From Cephalothrix simula (Eukaryota; Nemertea; Palaeonemertea; Archinemertea; Cephalotrichidae), in NCBI GenBank assembly GCA_035591015.1, contig JAXIUW010037786.1:1-14913 (forward strand): a stretch of 14,913 bases of DNA. Reading direction: 5' to 3'. How positions within the stretch are numbered: position 1 is the stretch's first letter; every line of letters starts with the position of its first letter. Shown in pieces: positions 1 to 9,240 of this stretch. The position numbers and the translations under genes are program-made. A model generated the notes under the pieces. It ran no database searches, had not been told where the DNA came from, and saw only the letters and a program-made list of their open reading frames with translations.

Positions 1-560
1 GGATATTGGTCTATAAGCCACTGTCTTTGAGTAAATTGATGTAGCGTGACACATGTTTGACGATTTTTTCATTTTTAGAAAAAAATTATAAAAAATTCAA
101 AATAGCGCCACGGGCTCCCAAATGGGTCCCGGGCGCTAAAAATTTCAAAATGCCATTTTTTCAATGATACACCAATCCCTGAAAATTTCAAGAAAATCGA
201 AGGACATCGACTGAACAATCGAATTTTATATACAATGCCTCTTAAGTATGTTGCTTGGTATAAAGCATACTAATGACGTAAATCTTGGAATATCGGGTGA
301 TGGGTATTAAATAAAATACATGTAATCCAGAATCAGCAATTTCGCAATTGTTATACATGTTGTACTTCGTGTTATGCTTGATATGCTGAACCACGTTTTG
401 TGAGTGCCACTCTTCAGCCAACTCCCCAGTCCCAACCAGGTGGGACAAGAAATGAACACTCTCCATGCCATAGGCACAATTTTCTCGCCGAAAGTTTAAC
501 GTTTTATTTAGAATCATTTAAAGTTAACTTCCAATCGTTCAAACGACACCTCTGAGCAAA
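1..560. other. AT-rich intergenic DNA, no gene seen
   Basis: No convincing coding frame. The first 240 bases are A/T-rich runs interrupted by one GC-rich hairpin, listed separately at 103-138. The words TTTGACGATTTTTT near 55 and again near 7130, and GGATATTG at 1 and near 7109, suggest that this stretch and 7100-7200 may descend from the same repeat family, but the copies are too diverged to align by eye. The minus-strand open frame across 242-517 has no recognisable motif and no splice context. Confidence 0.5.
103..138. repeat. GC-rich imperfect hairpin
   Basis: TAGCGCC-A-CGGGCTCCCA pairs with TGGGTCCCGGGCGCTA across an AA loop, with one bulged A and one mismatch. It is flanked on both sides by similar A-rich words (AATTCAAAAT before it, AATTTCAAAAT after it). 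A GC island of this kind inside nearly pure A/T is typical of a decayed foldback element or the tip of a palindromic repeat. No target duplication is visible, and the left part may lie outside the window. Confidence 0.55.
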
Positions 561-2110
561 CATTCATTTTATTATTGATAAATTCGCCCAAGTCAAATGG
601 TTGTATTGGAATTTGTCATCTTGGGTTATGATAGCTAACTGACCATTTAGCGGTGAAGCGGAAGAGGTACATTTGGCCAGCAGACATATTGGATTTTGAC
701 CTCTGTCAAATTTCTCACCATGTGACATCATGACAGGGGATTTATCTTTCTTAAAGTTAAAAATCTTCCTTTGTTTTGGAATTTCTTGGTCTGTCTTCCT
801 GCTGTAACGAACAGGTGAAAATAATAAACAATGAGACAAAACAGATTTTGGTAATTTAGGATCCAGGATCCGAGGGATTAATTTCATGAATCCCGTGCAT
901 GTTCGCATCTGCAAAACAGCAGGTGTAACTCGCAATTTGTGGGTTGAAACATTTGACGTTATCTTTATATGATCTGTAATGATTGCTTTGACTCATTTTT
1001 ATGTAGCAAGATGTATTGATAGAAAATACATCACTTTTTTATATGAAAAATAGGCAAAGTTGACATAATGATTTTTATCAATCTTATTATGGATAAAACC
1101 CCCTTTCGAAGTGTGCCTCACACTTGAAAAAATACAAGTTATGAATTCGTTTTCTTTCTATCCTGCCTATTTTTAAGTAGGGACAAACTATATGGATGAC
1201 ACCTGAGCAATTTTACCCTTCTTAATTCAGATGGATTTCAGATTTGTAGTGTTTTTCTTTACGAAATTATATTATGCACCTGTAGGATCCCCTATTTTAT
1301 AGTCAAGCTCTGATTAATATGATCTTATCTCATAAACTTCGCAATCCCAGTCCTGCAAAAATTTACATACATTTCTTAGTAGTATATGCATGCCACTATG
1401 TACCCTGTTTTGTGGAGTGGGGACGTAGGTTTGCGAACAAACCCAATCGATACAGTTGAGGTCAAACGATGGTATTTCAAATAAAAATGGCGGAAACCAG
1501 TCATGTGTTTTTCGTTTATTTTGTATACTATTTCAAATATATAGATCGATAAAGTTAGGAAAATCTATTTATTATCAAATTAATTCCCATTTATTTTCAT
1601 TAATATCTTTATTTTTATTAAATGAAGGTGGTTTTCTTTTAGATCCACAACTTTTAAAGTCATATAAACGATTTATGAATCTGTTCTTCGAAAGTTCCTA
1701 TTGCTTCAAGCTGTAACTTGCCATCATAGACAAGTTGAATAGAAACTTATCTCCCATTTGCTATTTCCCAGTCCTTCCCAAGTCGATCTAAGCCAAAAAT
1801 ACTCTAACCACTGGGACTAGGAATGTATTCAGGACCCAAGACTGATGCATACCTTGAGCTAAAGTTTATCTTGTAAACGGAATTTAGAAATAGCTAAGCT
1901 TGTTCAGTCGTTCATCAAATCGTATGAGGAATGATTCTTACAATGGACCACTGCAATGGAAGCTTGATAAATGATGTCAGTGCAGCTGTAGACAACTTAA
2001 ATGCAGTTATCGCTGAGGGTTGTTCAAGGGTTTTATTACGAACAGAAATGTTCCTATCAATTACTTAGCTGACTAATTCCAGGTAAAAACCACAAAGTTG
2101 AAAGACTATT
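561..2110. other. Intergenic DNA, no gene seen
   Basis: Open frames in this stretch (for example minus 564-935 and plus 1456-1716) are low-complexity or lysine/phenylalanine/asparagine-rich and have no recognisable family. Small structures seen are a perfect 7-base-stem hairpin AAGTGTG-CCT-CACACTT at 1109-1125, a GGTTTG-CGAA-CAAACC hairpin at 1428-1443, and an AAAATGGCGG YY1-like word near 1484. None is strong enough to define a gene or promoter. Confidence 0.5.
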
Positions 2111-2116
2111 ACCAAC

Positions 2117-2181
2117 ATATCAAAGATGATTTGATATAACACACTCTTCTATGATCCTATATCACTAAAAGGCTAGTGATA
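2117..2181. repeat. Pair of perfect short hairpins
   Basis: ATATCAAA-gatga-TTTGATAT (2117-2137) is followed 22 bases later by TATCACTA-aaaggc-TAGTGATA (2160-2181). Each has an uninterrupted 8-base stem with a 5 or 6 base loop. They may be protein-binding palindromes or parts of a decayed repeat. No terminal repeats or target duplications were found around the pair. Confidence 0.45.
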
Positions 2182-3900
2182 ATACTTTCATGAATCGAAA
2201 CAGAGCAAATTTTACCTTTTTTGTAACCATCCAAATGATGCGTACCTGTACATCGGGCTCAGATCTTAAAATGTCAGCCCTTTTTAAAAAATATTGAAGT
2301 TTTTACTTTTTAATTTTTTCATGCTCATTGATCAGTTTGATCTTATTTATGCTCTTTTTCTTAATTGTTTGTAATAACTGCTCTTTTCATGCTCAGTTTT
2401 CCAAGGTAACTTAAACTAAATAGTCTTAAACATCCTGCAGAAAAAAACATATCAAAGACCAACGATATTTATCATATCTGTGTTCTTAAACTTGATGGTT
2501 AGCAGTTTGATAAACTCTTTATTGCCCATGGTCCTTTACTGACAGTTCGCCAAACAGTCTCTTCCAAAGTTAACTTGAACAGGGATTCAATTATCATTCT
2601 GTTTCATTTGAGTTTTAGTTAACTTTTCTTTAGTTGAGATATCAACGAGACCTTAATTAGTCATCATCATCACATTCAGAGGAGGGGTTTCTTGATAGAT
2701 AAACAACCATCCACCAGTTCAGTGAAAGCTGTAATTTTGTGACGCTTGTAGAAAAGATGCTCAGGGTCCAATTTCACAGGAGGCCATCAGTGAAGTTGAG
2801 GAGGGCAGTGCTGTTAAATGAAATAAAGCTGGTGTGGGGATTTAGAATGTACATTAATAAAGTACTTATTTGTACAAAAATACCTTGTACTAAAACTAAA
2901 ATTACTAATGTAGTACTAAAAATTGATTTGTGCTCAAAGTACTGAAGTAGTACTTAATGTTTACTAAAAGTGCAGTTCCAAATTTTTACTAAGGTTTTGA
3001 GCGTACAGTATTCAATCGAAGTACATTGTAGTGTGCCCTCTTTTTATGCACCACTATACAGGTCCTTTTTTCTTGTGGGACCCGTAGTTCTTTGTTACGC
3101 CAATGTCTGCACCTCTGTACATGTACATTATACTGTCACTATTTACCGTATAGGACCAGATAAAACGTCATAAAATCGAAATGGCTCGATCATGAATTTT
3201 TAATTCAAGTGTCATCATTTTGCGACATGTTTTTTTCTCCTATTTTATGAATCTGTAACCATTTTGTCCATTGAAATCCATCTGTCACAGGCTCTTATTT
3301 ACTTTTCCACATACTTTTGGCACTCCCACATCGTACCTGTATGTTGACACAGTAAGTTGTCAAAGCTACCGACTTTTAAATGTTCAAAATTTTACCTTTT
3401 GGATTATTCTTTAAGGTAAGGTGTCAATTGTCACGCTCAGGCCATTTTTGTCTTGACCAACTAAACAACCTCATACTTTATTTTGTTTTTTTAGCTTATT
3501 GAGTTATAGTTATGGCATTTTAAAAAATCACTTAAAAGGTCAAGATATGTCGCTTAAGTGATTCGGAAACGGTTGAAATTGAGTCAACCTTGAATCTTCT
3601 ATTTTCTTTGAATTTATCAGCCGCTTGAATCAGCAATAAGAATTATTTCGTCATCTGCAAAGAAAATCTGCAAAATGTCAGATCTTTTTTTTTGTATCGG
3701 CGCAAAGTGACATGGATGGGGATATTTGTGACATAGATGACACATATAATGTGTAAGATAAGCTAATGTCGGAAGAAGGACAATGTACTCGAGTTTATCC
3801 AAATTCATGCTAATGGATATCTTCTCACTGTTCTTGCCAGTGATGTCATCTTGTCATAAATTCTTTTTATAACAATTTCCTAATCAATATGTCTTAATTT
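2182..3900. other. Intergenic DNA with an AGTACT cluster, no gene seen
   Basis: Four AGTACT palindromes lie at 2861, 2912, 2938 and 2949, within 94 bases. The flanking words ACATTAA and AGTACTTA recur in inverted order, which hints at a degraded palindromic repeat. A 12-base palindrome TGTACATGTACA is at 3116-3127. Open frames at 2739-2945 and 2970-3173 run through this repeat-like DNA and look incidental. Confidence 0.4.
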
Positions 3901-3927
3901 TTTTCTTCCCATTTTGGATCTTTTTAG

Positions 3928-4015
3928 GCAGGAACTGCTACAACCGAGGAGCAGCCGATGGCCGCCACAGTGGCGATTTTGGCAGTCTGTCATTTTATAG
4001 TGTTTTTGCGCGCAA
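3928..4015 (+). other. Candidate exon (unrecognised), weak
   Basis: A pyrimidine-rich tract (TTTTTCTTCCC, then TTTTTAG at 3921-3927) makes a good 3' splice site. The sequence after it is suddenly GC-richer, and an AA|GTAATA donor follows at 4016. The frame starting at 3928 is open to a TGA at 4048-4050. It contains an ATG at 3958 followed by GCC, which would read MAATVAILAVCHFIVF, a short hydrophobic stretch. The word GGCAGGAACTG at 3927 recurs at 4029, so part of this could be a duplicated or repeat-derived segment. I recognise no family. It may be a 5' untranslated or alternative first exon, or simply non-coding GC-rich DNA. Confidence 0.18.
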
Positions 4016-4206
4016 GTAATATTTTAAAGGCAGGAACTGGGCCATGTTGATCGTCTCGCCTCGCGCAAACACAGCTTCATACGTAGAACCATTTTGTTAT
4101 TTTGTGTACACAAGTGGCCGGGAAAATCGCAGTGCCCCAGAGAGGTGTGCCAAAATCCCCCACCTATGTTCTCAGTGACTTACAGTAGGCCCAGAGAGTA
4201 GGCCCA

Positions 4207-4460
4207 TTAAAGGAGCTATATTAGCGGGAAATCTGGGTACCCAGATTACCGCTAACGCCAATTAATATTGACATAGGCATTTGATCAAAAAACGTTTTAA
4301 AATGATCTAAAATGCATTATTTTTACTTATTCTTTCAATAATATTTAAATAGACCGTTATCAAGTTGAAAACAATGCGTAGTTTGAAGATATAGTTACCA
4401 TGGTGACGTCACTCGCGCCAACCCGCGAAATTGGAATTCGCGCCAATACAGCTCCTTTAA
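4207..4460. mobile_element. TTAA-flanked MITE with terminal inverted repeats
   Basis: Both ends carry TTAA (4207-4210 and 4457-4460). Inside them are inverted repeats: left AGGAGCTATATTAGCGGGAA and, read from the right on the minus strand, AGGAGCTGTATTGGCGCGAA, which differ at about three positions. The element is about 254 bases, has no coding capacity, and carries a sub-terminal palindrome and one CRE palindrome. A TTAA target site is typical of piggyBac-like (and Kolobok) transposases, so it is best read as a non-autonomous element mobilised by such an enzyme. The family assignment is inferred from the target site only. Confidence 0.75.
4221..4255. repeat. Near-perfect palindrome inside the TTAA MITE
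   Basis: The core AATCTGGGTACCCAGATT (4230-4247) is a perfect 18-base palindrome. It extends outward with TTAGCGG on the left and CCGCTAA on the right, broken only by a one-base length difference. It overlaps the end of the left terminal repeat and would form a strong hairpin in single strands. Confidence 0.85.
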
Positions 4461-4502
4461 CTATGGTTGGGTAATCAATTGTACGTTGCATATTAAAATT
4501 AA

Positions 4503-4785
4503 CCTATAAACTAGACATGGTTGAATAGATAATCGATGTTAGATTAAAAATTAGCATTTTAGTAAAAGCCTGTGACGTCATCGAGGCGCGGCCGAGTGGC
4601 AAAAACCCTTAGAGCTGTACCCCTGTAAGCCAAAAGCGGATTTTACCGCTTGCCTGCGCCTCAATGAAGTCACAGGGGTACAGCCTCAGGGTTTTTGCCG
4701 CTTGGCTGCGCCTCGATGACGTCACAGGCTATGCAAATTTTTGATCTAGAATCGATTTTTTATCCAACCATGTCAAGTTTATGGG
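4503..4785. mobile_element. Foldback element with arms of about 115-124 bases
   Basis: The left arm (about 4503-4626) and right arm (about 4672-4785) are inverted copies. Matching blocks are CCTATAAAC with GTTTATGGG, ACATGGTTG with CAACCATGT, GCCTGTGACGTCATCGAGGC with its complement, GGCAAAAACCC, and GTACCCCTGT with ACAGGGGTAC. The 45-base loop carries a further diverged copy of the GC-rich module in the same direction as the right arm (CCGCTTGCCTGCGCCTCAATGAAGTCACAGG), plus a small AAGCGG-CCGCTT hairpin. No ORF and no clear target duplication were found. This is a foldback or MITE-type element; the family is unknown. The two CRE palindromes (4573 and 4717) belong to the arms. Confidence 0.8.
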
Positions 4786-6640
4786 CTACCCTTGCACTAA
4801 TCTGTGGAGCATTCCAGTTTTTCTGGTCACTTACATGTATGTAAAGCAATTTGCGAAAACCGAGTGTTTAACATCCAGTTCCAAAAAATCGTGTGATTTT
4901 TTTATCTTGATGTTGAGTTGATTTTGGTGGAGAACTTTAGAGAACGGTAAAAATGCGAGCGTAAAAATGTTAAGAAATTGTGGATGCGATAAGCAGATAA
5001 GGTACTTTCTAAAAAATAATTCGAAGTATCATCAAGAATTCATGGTATCATTGATGTGAACATGATGAAAGACAAGAGATAAGTTGTTATCATATGACTC
5101 TTGATAATCGATGTTTTTATGGCATCTTTCCGTATTAATGGCGAATGGTCACTTTTGTCTGTCATCATACCACTTTAGCTGAAATCACATTTCTATTAGC
5201 CACTGAGTGGACGCCAAAATTCTGCAACCCTAGACTTAGTCGATGAGGTCCCGTCATATCTCCTTTAGTGGATAAGTGCCACTAGATGCTCGCTTCCACT
5301 CGCATTACTGTCACTCATTGGACCCTCGCCTCCAGGTTCAATATTTCAGATGGGGTCTGCATTCTGCAAGGATCAGCAAGTAGCCCGACTTCAAAAAATT
5401 TGGTGGATTAGCTGTCCTAAATTATTAATTGTTCAGGAATGTGAAGCAGAACAAAAATATACATGTAATTCATCGTGTTTGAATTGAATTGAAACGTGCA
5501 TAAAGCTGAATCTTTGAAATGCTTTGTATAACAATTTGGGAAAAATGATAAGATGAAAATTCAATATTGACCCAAATATGCATCTCACTCCTTACCGCCA
5601 TAATATTACTCGAATAATGTGAAAGAGTATTCTTCGGGTATTTTTGGCGGGTTATGTTACATTTTTATATAATGTCTAAAATACGGCTAAAAAACTTTCT
5701 GTGTTCATCAACGAAATCGTTTTCATTCCTAACGATGAACATCAATTTGTTCTTAAGTGTTCGGTTTCTTTTGGTATTGCTAAACATACCATTATCAGGA
5801 CAATGTTCGCTGTCGTGTTTTGTATTGCGTATATCAAAATATTATTTTTGTTCGAAACTGTTTTTTGTTGGGTTTTCTCTTTTCTTGCCACGCGACCTTA
5901 GAAAAACAAAAAGGGTTTGTTCAGAAAATCGTCTTAATAACTTGATATTCACATATGATGTTTTGGTCTTTGTTAAGAGTATGTTGTTCTTCTTTCCCTC
6001 GCAAAGTCATCCTCCTTTCTTTCTTTAAAATCCTTTTAAAATTAAGAAAAAAATGCTTAATAAAGTTAATGTTGATCATCAGTCAAAAGGTTTAATTTAT
6101 CACCTGATCCGCGGGGACAAGAAATGGGCTTTTGCTCTGCTTCTGCATATTGTGGTCGTCCTCAGGATCAACTGAACATCAATCACAACTTTAGATGGCA
6201 GTCAACGGATCCTTAGTTATTTCTTTGTTGGTCCCAAGTTATCCGTGCCCCATTAGCACAACCCTCTTACGAGTTAGTGTAAAATTACTTTTACTGGGAC
6301 ATTTTGATGGCAAGGAGTCATGCAATTTGATCCGTGTTTTTGTCCCTTAGGTGAAGAACTTGACTAGAAACGAAATTGTTTTTGCAATTACTGAACGAGC
6401 AACAGTTGACAGTATAAAATGACCATTCTCATAATTTCATTATGCTCTAGAAAGTTGGGATGGGAATCGGGATGTTTATTGGTGGTGACAAAATGATTCA
6501 ATTATCCTAGGAACCATAATTAAAACGTATATATACCAAAAGATAGGCTGTCATTGCTTCTGTATCACTTTCATCTCTGTGTGACAGAAACATCAGACTT
6601 CACTGAATATAAAATTGTATAAAAACTTGTGGATACAGTT
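4786..6640. other. Intergenic DNA, no gene seen
   Basis: The open frames at 5654-6028 and 5701-5901 lie in T-rich DNA and translate to phenylalanine/leucine-rich strings in two overlapping frames, the signature of composition rather than coding. An E2F-like TTTTTGGCGGG occurs at 5641-5651. I found no paired transposon ends in this stretch. Confidence 0.5.
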
Positions 6641-6652
6641 TATAAAACTTTG

Positions 6653-6660
6653 TGACGTCA
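6653..6660. promoter_or_regulatory. CRE palindrome TGACGTCA
   Basis: This is a full consensus cAMP-response element (CREB/ATF site) in the context TGTGACGTCATCACGG. It shares TGTGACGTCATC with the foldback-element arms at 4571 and 4717 and lies 12 bases before the GGGCCAATTG array. It may therefore be repeat-derived rather than a gene-specific regulatory site. Confidence 0.4.
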
Positions 6661-6671
6661 TCACGGCTGTT

Positions 6672-6763
6672 GGGCCAATTGACCCGAGGTGAATTTTTAT
6701 CAGGGCCAATTGTCCCAGGGCGAATTTGCTTTGGGGTCGCGGTCTATCCGGGGCCAATTGTCC
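6672..6763. repeat. Array of three GGGCCAATTG(T/A)CC units
   Basis: GGGCCAATTGACC (6672), GGGCCAATTGTCC (6703) and GGGCCAATTGTCC (6751) are spaced 31 and 48 bases apart. The first two are followed by related words (CGAGGTGAATTT and CAGGGCGAATTT), so this is an irregular tandem repeat with the larger spacing due to inserted or diverged sequence. Each unit contains a CCAAT word and the palindrome CAATTG. Confidence 0.7.
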
Positions 6764-6823
6764 TGTGATAAATTAATTTTCTCGGGCTTAAATCCGGAAA
6801 GATGATAATCTGGTATATCATAC

Positions 6824-6856
6824 AGTGTGTGTGTGTGTGTGCGGGTGTGTGTGTGT
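6824..6856. repeat. TG dinucleotide microsatellite
   Basis: Two (TG)n runs are separated by a short CGGG interruption. The minus-strand open frame over this segment (6744-6926) reads as histidine/threonine repeats and is not a gene. Confidence 0.9.
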
Positions 6857-6879
6857 CAAAAAAATGTATCTTCCTGTCA

Positions 6880-7263
6880 AAAACTTTCTGCCTACCTTTG
6901 TGCCTCACCAAATCAAGTGAATGCATGCGCCTTTATTAAATTTAAGGTCTTAAAGCAATCGGTGAATTTTTGAAAAAGAATTGCGCAATAGAAATCAGGG
7001 GTCTAAAAAAACTTTTGGTGAAAAAATTTAGCTCAGTTATTCTTATTTTCATCTAAACTTTCGAGCCCAATATTCAAAAGTAAAAAAAAAAATTATTTTG
7101 GGAAAGATGGATATTGTGTAAATAGAATTTTGACGATTTTTTATCAAAAATTCATAGATCGCTGAATATTGGATATTTTTGATTCTGCTCTTCACTGATG
7201 GAAAAGACCTTGATTCACTTGATTTAGTAGTGCTGACTGATCGGGGGAAAGCTTTTGCATGAT
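6880..7263. other. AT-rich intergenic DNA, no gene seen
   Basis: No usable open frame. Long A runs and words shared with the start of the window (TTTGACGATTTTTT near 7130) suggest old repeat sequence. CAGGGGTCTAAAAAAAC near 6997 weakly resembles the mariner-like end at 7264-7292 in opposite orientation and could be its decayed partner. Confidence 0.35.
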
Positions 7264-7292
7264 GGGATACATTTTTTGATACACCCTGTATA
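7264..7292 (-). mobile_element. Mariner-like terminal repeat, solitary or decayed
   Basis: Read on the minus strand, this segment begins TATACAGGGTGTATCAAAAA, close to the TACAGGGTGTnnCAAAAA form common at mariner-type transposon ends next to a TA target. No convincing second end was found; the best candidate near 6997 matches only partly. The family call is from remembered consensus and is tentative. Confidence 0.35.
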
Positions 7293-7351
7293 GTATAATA
7301 ATTATATCATCATCATCATATTTATAAAAACCCAACTACTTTAAGATTTCT

Positions 7352-7390
7352 ATTGGCCAAGCTTTTTATCAGCCAATATCAATGACGTCA
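7352..7390. promoter_or_regulatory. Two CCAAT boxes plus CRE, promoter-like cluster
   Basis: ATTGGC (7352-7357) and GCCAAT (7372-7377) form an inverted pair of NF-Y-type boxes, followed six bases later by a perfect CRE, TGACGTCA (7383-7390). Paired CCAAT boxes beside a CRE are a known arrangement in animal promoters. An open frame of 72 codons begins about 200 bases downstream at 7594. No initiator or TATA box is clear, so this may equally be an enhancer. Confidence 0.35.
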
Positions 7391-8215
7391 TGATTGCATC
7401 ACATCGTCTGTATTTTAAAAAGATTTCTTGTTAAACATTAGTTATTCATCATTTTGCTACTTAGGACGGACTTTTTTACCGATTCGCCGTTCCATGTTGA
7501 AGAACATTTTATTTGGCACTTCCGTCTTTTCAATGATGTAATTACATATAGTCCTCATTCACTGATTGTCCCCGACTTTTTGGCTGTCCGATAATGCGTT
7601 TTTCTGGGCTTGCCAGAGGCAATGATAGTTATTGGTTGATGGGTCATGGCAGGGAACTGTCCAGAGATAAAACACTTTCTCATTTTGTCCCCCAAACACT
7701 TATCAGTTTAGACAGAATAGCTGGAATTCTTAGCCAAATATCTGCGGGCATTCCGCTCTGGGACTATATAGGCTATGGCAGGCCATGCTTTACGACCATA
7801 GCTAACCTTTAATTTGATTCTTCCTTCGTCGTCCTACCTTTTATCAAATTGTCGCGATGGACTCGCTAACTGAGGGGCCCCTAGGGAAGAGTAGGAATGG
7901 CCACAATGTCTCGCTAAGGGATAAAAAGACTTGAATCGTTTTAGGAACATTTACGCTGATTTCTCACATGGTTTACTAATTGTAAATGATGTCTTATTAG
8001 AGAGACAAAGTATCTTTAGAAAATGGATTTTCTTAAGAAATTAGCCATTTTACTTAAACAATAATTTATCTCCATTCCTATAAAATATTGCTTGCCATTT
8101 TAATCTAATATTGTCACTCATTAAAAGGTGGTCACTTTTCGACCGCTCGACCTTTAGTTTTTGACTAAATTTTGAAGGGTCAAATGACGTATTGACTGCA
8201 TCCTATTCCTATAAT
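7391..8215. other. Intergenic DNA with a GC-richer patch at about 7590-7930
   Basis: Composition rises noticeably between about 7590 and 7930, including GAGGGGCCCCTAGGG near 7872. That makes it a candidate conserved non-coding element or exon; the possible ORF inside is listed separately. The rest is ordinary AT-rich DNA. Confidence 0.35.
7594..7812 (+). CDS. Doubtful 72-codon ORF, unrecognised
   Basis: The frame runs from ATG 7594 to a TAA after codon 72, with mixed amino-acid composition (middle part GRELSRDKTLSHFVPQ, end YGRPCFTTIANL) that is less repetitive than the other chance ORFs here. It follows a CCAAT-CCAAT-CRE cluster by about 200 bases. There is also a possible 3' splice site inside it (GCTTGCCAG, ending at 7617), so it could be an internal exon instead. 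I recognise no domain, signal peptide or membrane segment. A frame of this length is expected by chance in GC-richer DNA, so I regard it as possible but unproven. Confidence 0.15.
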   Translation: MRFSGLARGNDSYWLMGHGRELSRDKTLSHFVPQTLISLDRIAGILSQISAGIPLWDYIGYGRPCFTTIANL

Positions 8216-8540
8216 CAATTTTATCCCTAATTGAGCCTAATTATTTACCTGCAATTAATCTAGTTGCTAGTTATGATCACGAGGTGTGGCAATTTGGGTC
8301 ATTTTCTCTCACCTTGATGTTGAAGATGGAATCGAAAATGACCGATCAATGTTGCGTTTTTATTCCAATGATGATGTATATATTTTATATGTTGTCATAT
8401 AATTAATTAATAATTGCTTAATGTAGATCTATATTAGTGTTTTTGATAACCTGATTGTTGATGACACGATGTTTGAGTACCCAATTACTTCGGACTCCCC
8501 CGTCATTTATCATTATTAATAATCATTATCTCTTTTGTAG
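8216..8540. promoter_or_regulatory. ATTA-rich possible enhancer
   Basis: There are dense homeodomain-type cores (TAATTA near 8240, CAATTAATC near 8251, ATAATTAATTAATAATT near 8399, TTATTAATAATCATTA near 8512), mixed with a T-box-like AGGTGTGG near 8282. The density is partly explained by AT-richness. Upstream of a developmental transcription-factor gene such a cluster could be an enhancer, but this is inference from motifs only. Confidence 0.2.
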
Positions 8541-9239
8541 ATAATTTTTTTTTGTATCATGCCTCCCCCAGACTTTTGTCAACTTTAATTTGGGTCGATT
8601 ATATGTTAAACCCTAATTAATGTATCTATCTTTACCCAGATTAAAAAAATTTCATTTTTTGGTAAACATTACATTTTTATAAGCTTCTGCCAAATAAGTT
8701 ATGCCGCCTACTATGTCTCTATTTTGTCTCCTAAATTGGCTTATTTTAGAGGACCCCAACATATACAAATTAATATTTCGAAAAATGATGAAAAATCACT
8801 TTTTAACTTATGTCCTGTGCTTTATTTCATCAGGGCTGCCCAGTTTACTTTAGCAACTCACTTAATTCAATTGGTATTTATTTGTCTTTGCATTTATTTA
8901 ATGATTTCCCCCACAGCGGCCTGTGTAGCTCCTCTATTAAAGAATCACATATCAATTAGGCCAAATAATACGTAAATGGGGAATAAATTCCATCGCGAAT
9001 CAGTTCAAATTAAGATAGCAAATATACATAAACTAAAAACAGCGTCCCCTTGTCTCAAAACAGCACTTTCGATTATATGATACATTTATATCTATTAATG
9101 ATTCCACTTTTATGTTTTAGGGACGTAATAACTTATCAGAAAATATCATATTCAAAATTGTGGTGCCATTAAAAAGCTTGTAAAATGTGATATAGTCTTT
9201 TTGTTTATATCTTTCCACTTTTTTTCTATTCTTTTACCT
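8541..9239. other. Intergenic DNA, no gene seen
   Basis: The plus-strand frame at 8724-8975 (83 codons) is hydrophobic and phenylalanine/isoleucine/leucine-rich with no recognisable motif, and looks compositional. No repeats with paired ends were found. Confidence 0.5.
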
Positions 9240-9240
9240 G

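Noticed and set aside
564-935. 123-codon minus-strand ORF
   Set aside because: Mixed composition, but no recognisable family, no Kozak or promoter evidence, and no splice partners. Length is plausible by chance over 14.9 kb in six frames.
1109-1125. AAGTGTG-CCT-CACACTT as a T-box or NK2 double site
   Set aside because: Short isolated palindrome with no surrounding motif cluster. Left only as a note.
5654-6028. 124-codon plus-strand ORF, the longest here
   Set aside because: Phenylalanine/leucine/serine-rich translation in T-rich DNA, with a second overlapping frame equally open. No domain, no splice context.
8724-8975. 83-codon hydrophobic ORF as a small membrane protein
   Set aside because: Hydrophobicity follows from T-rich composition. 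No clear start context or conserved motif.
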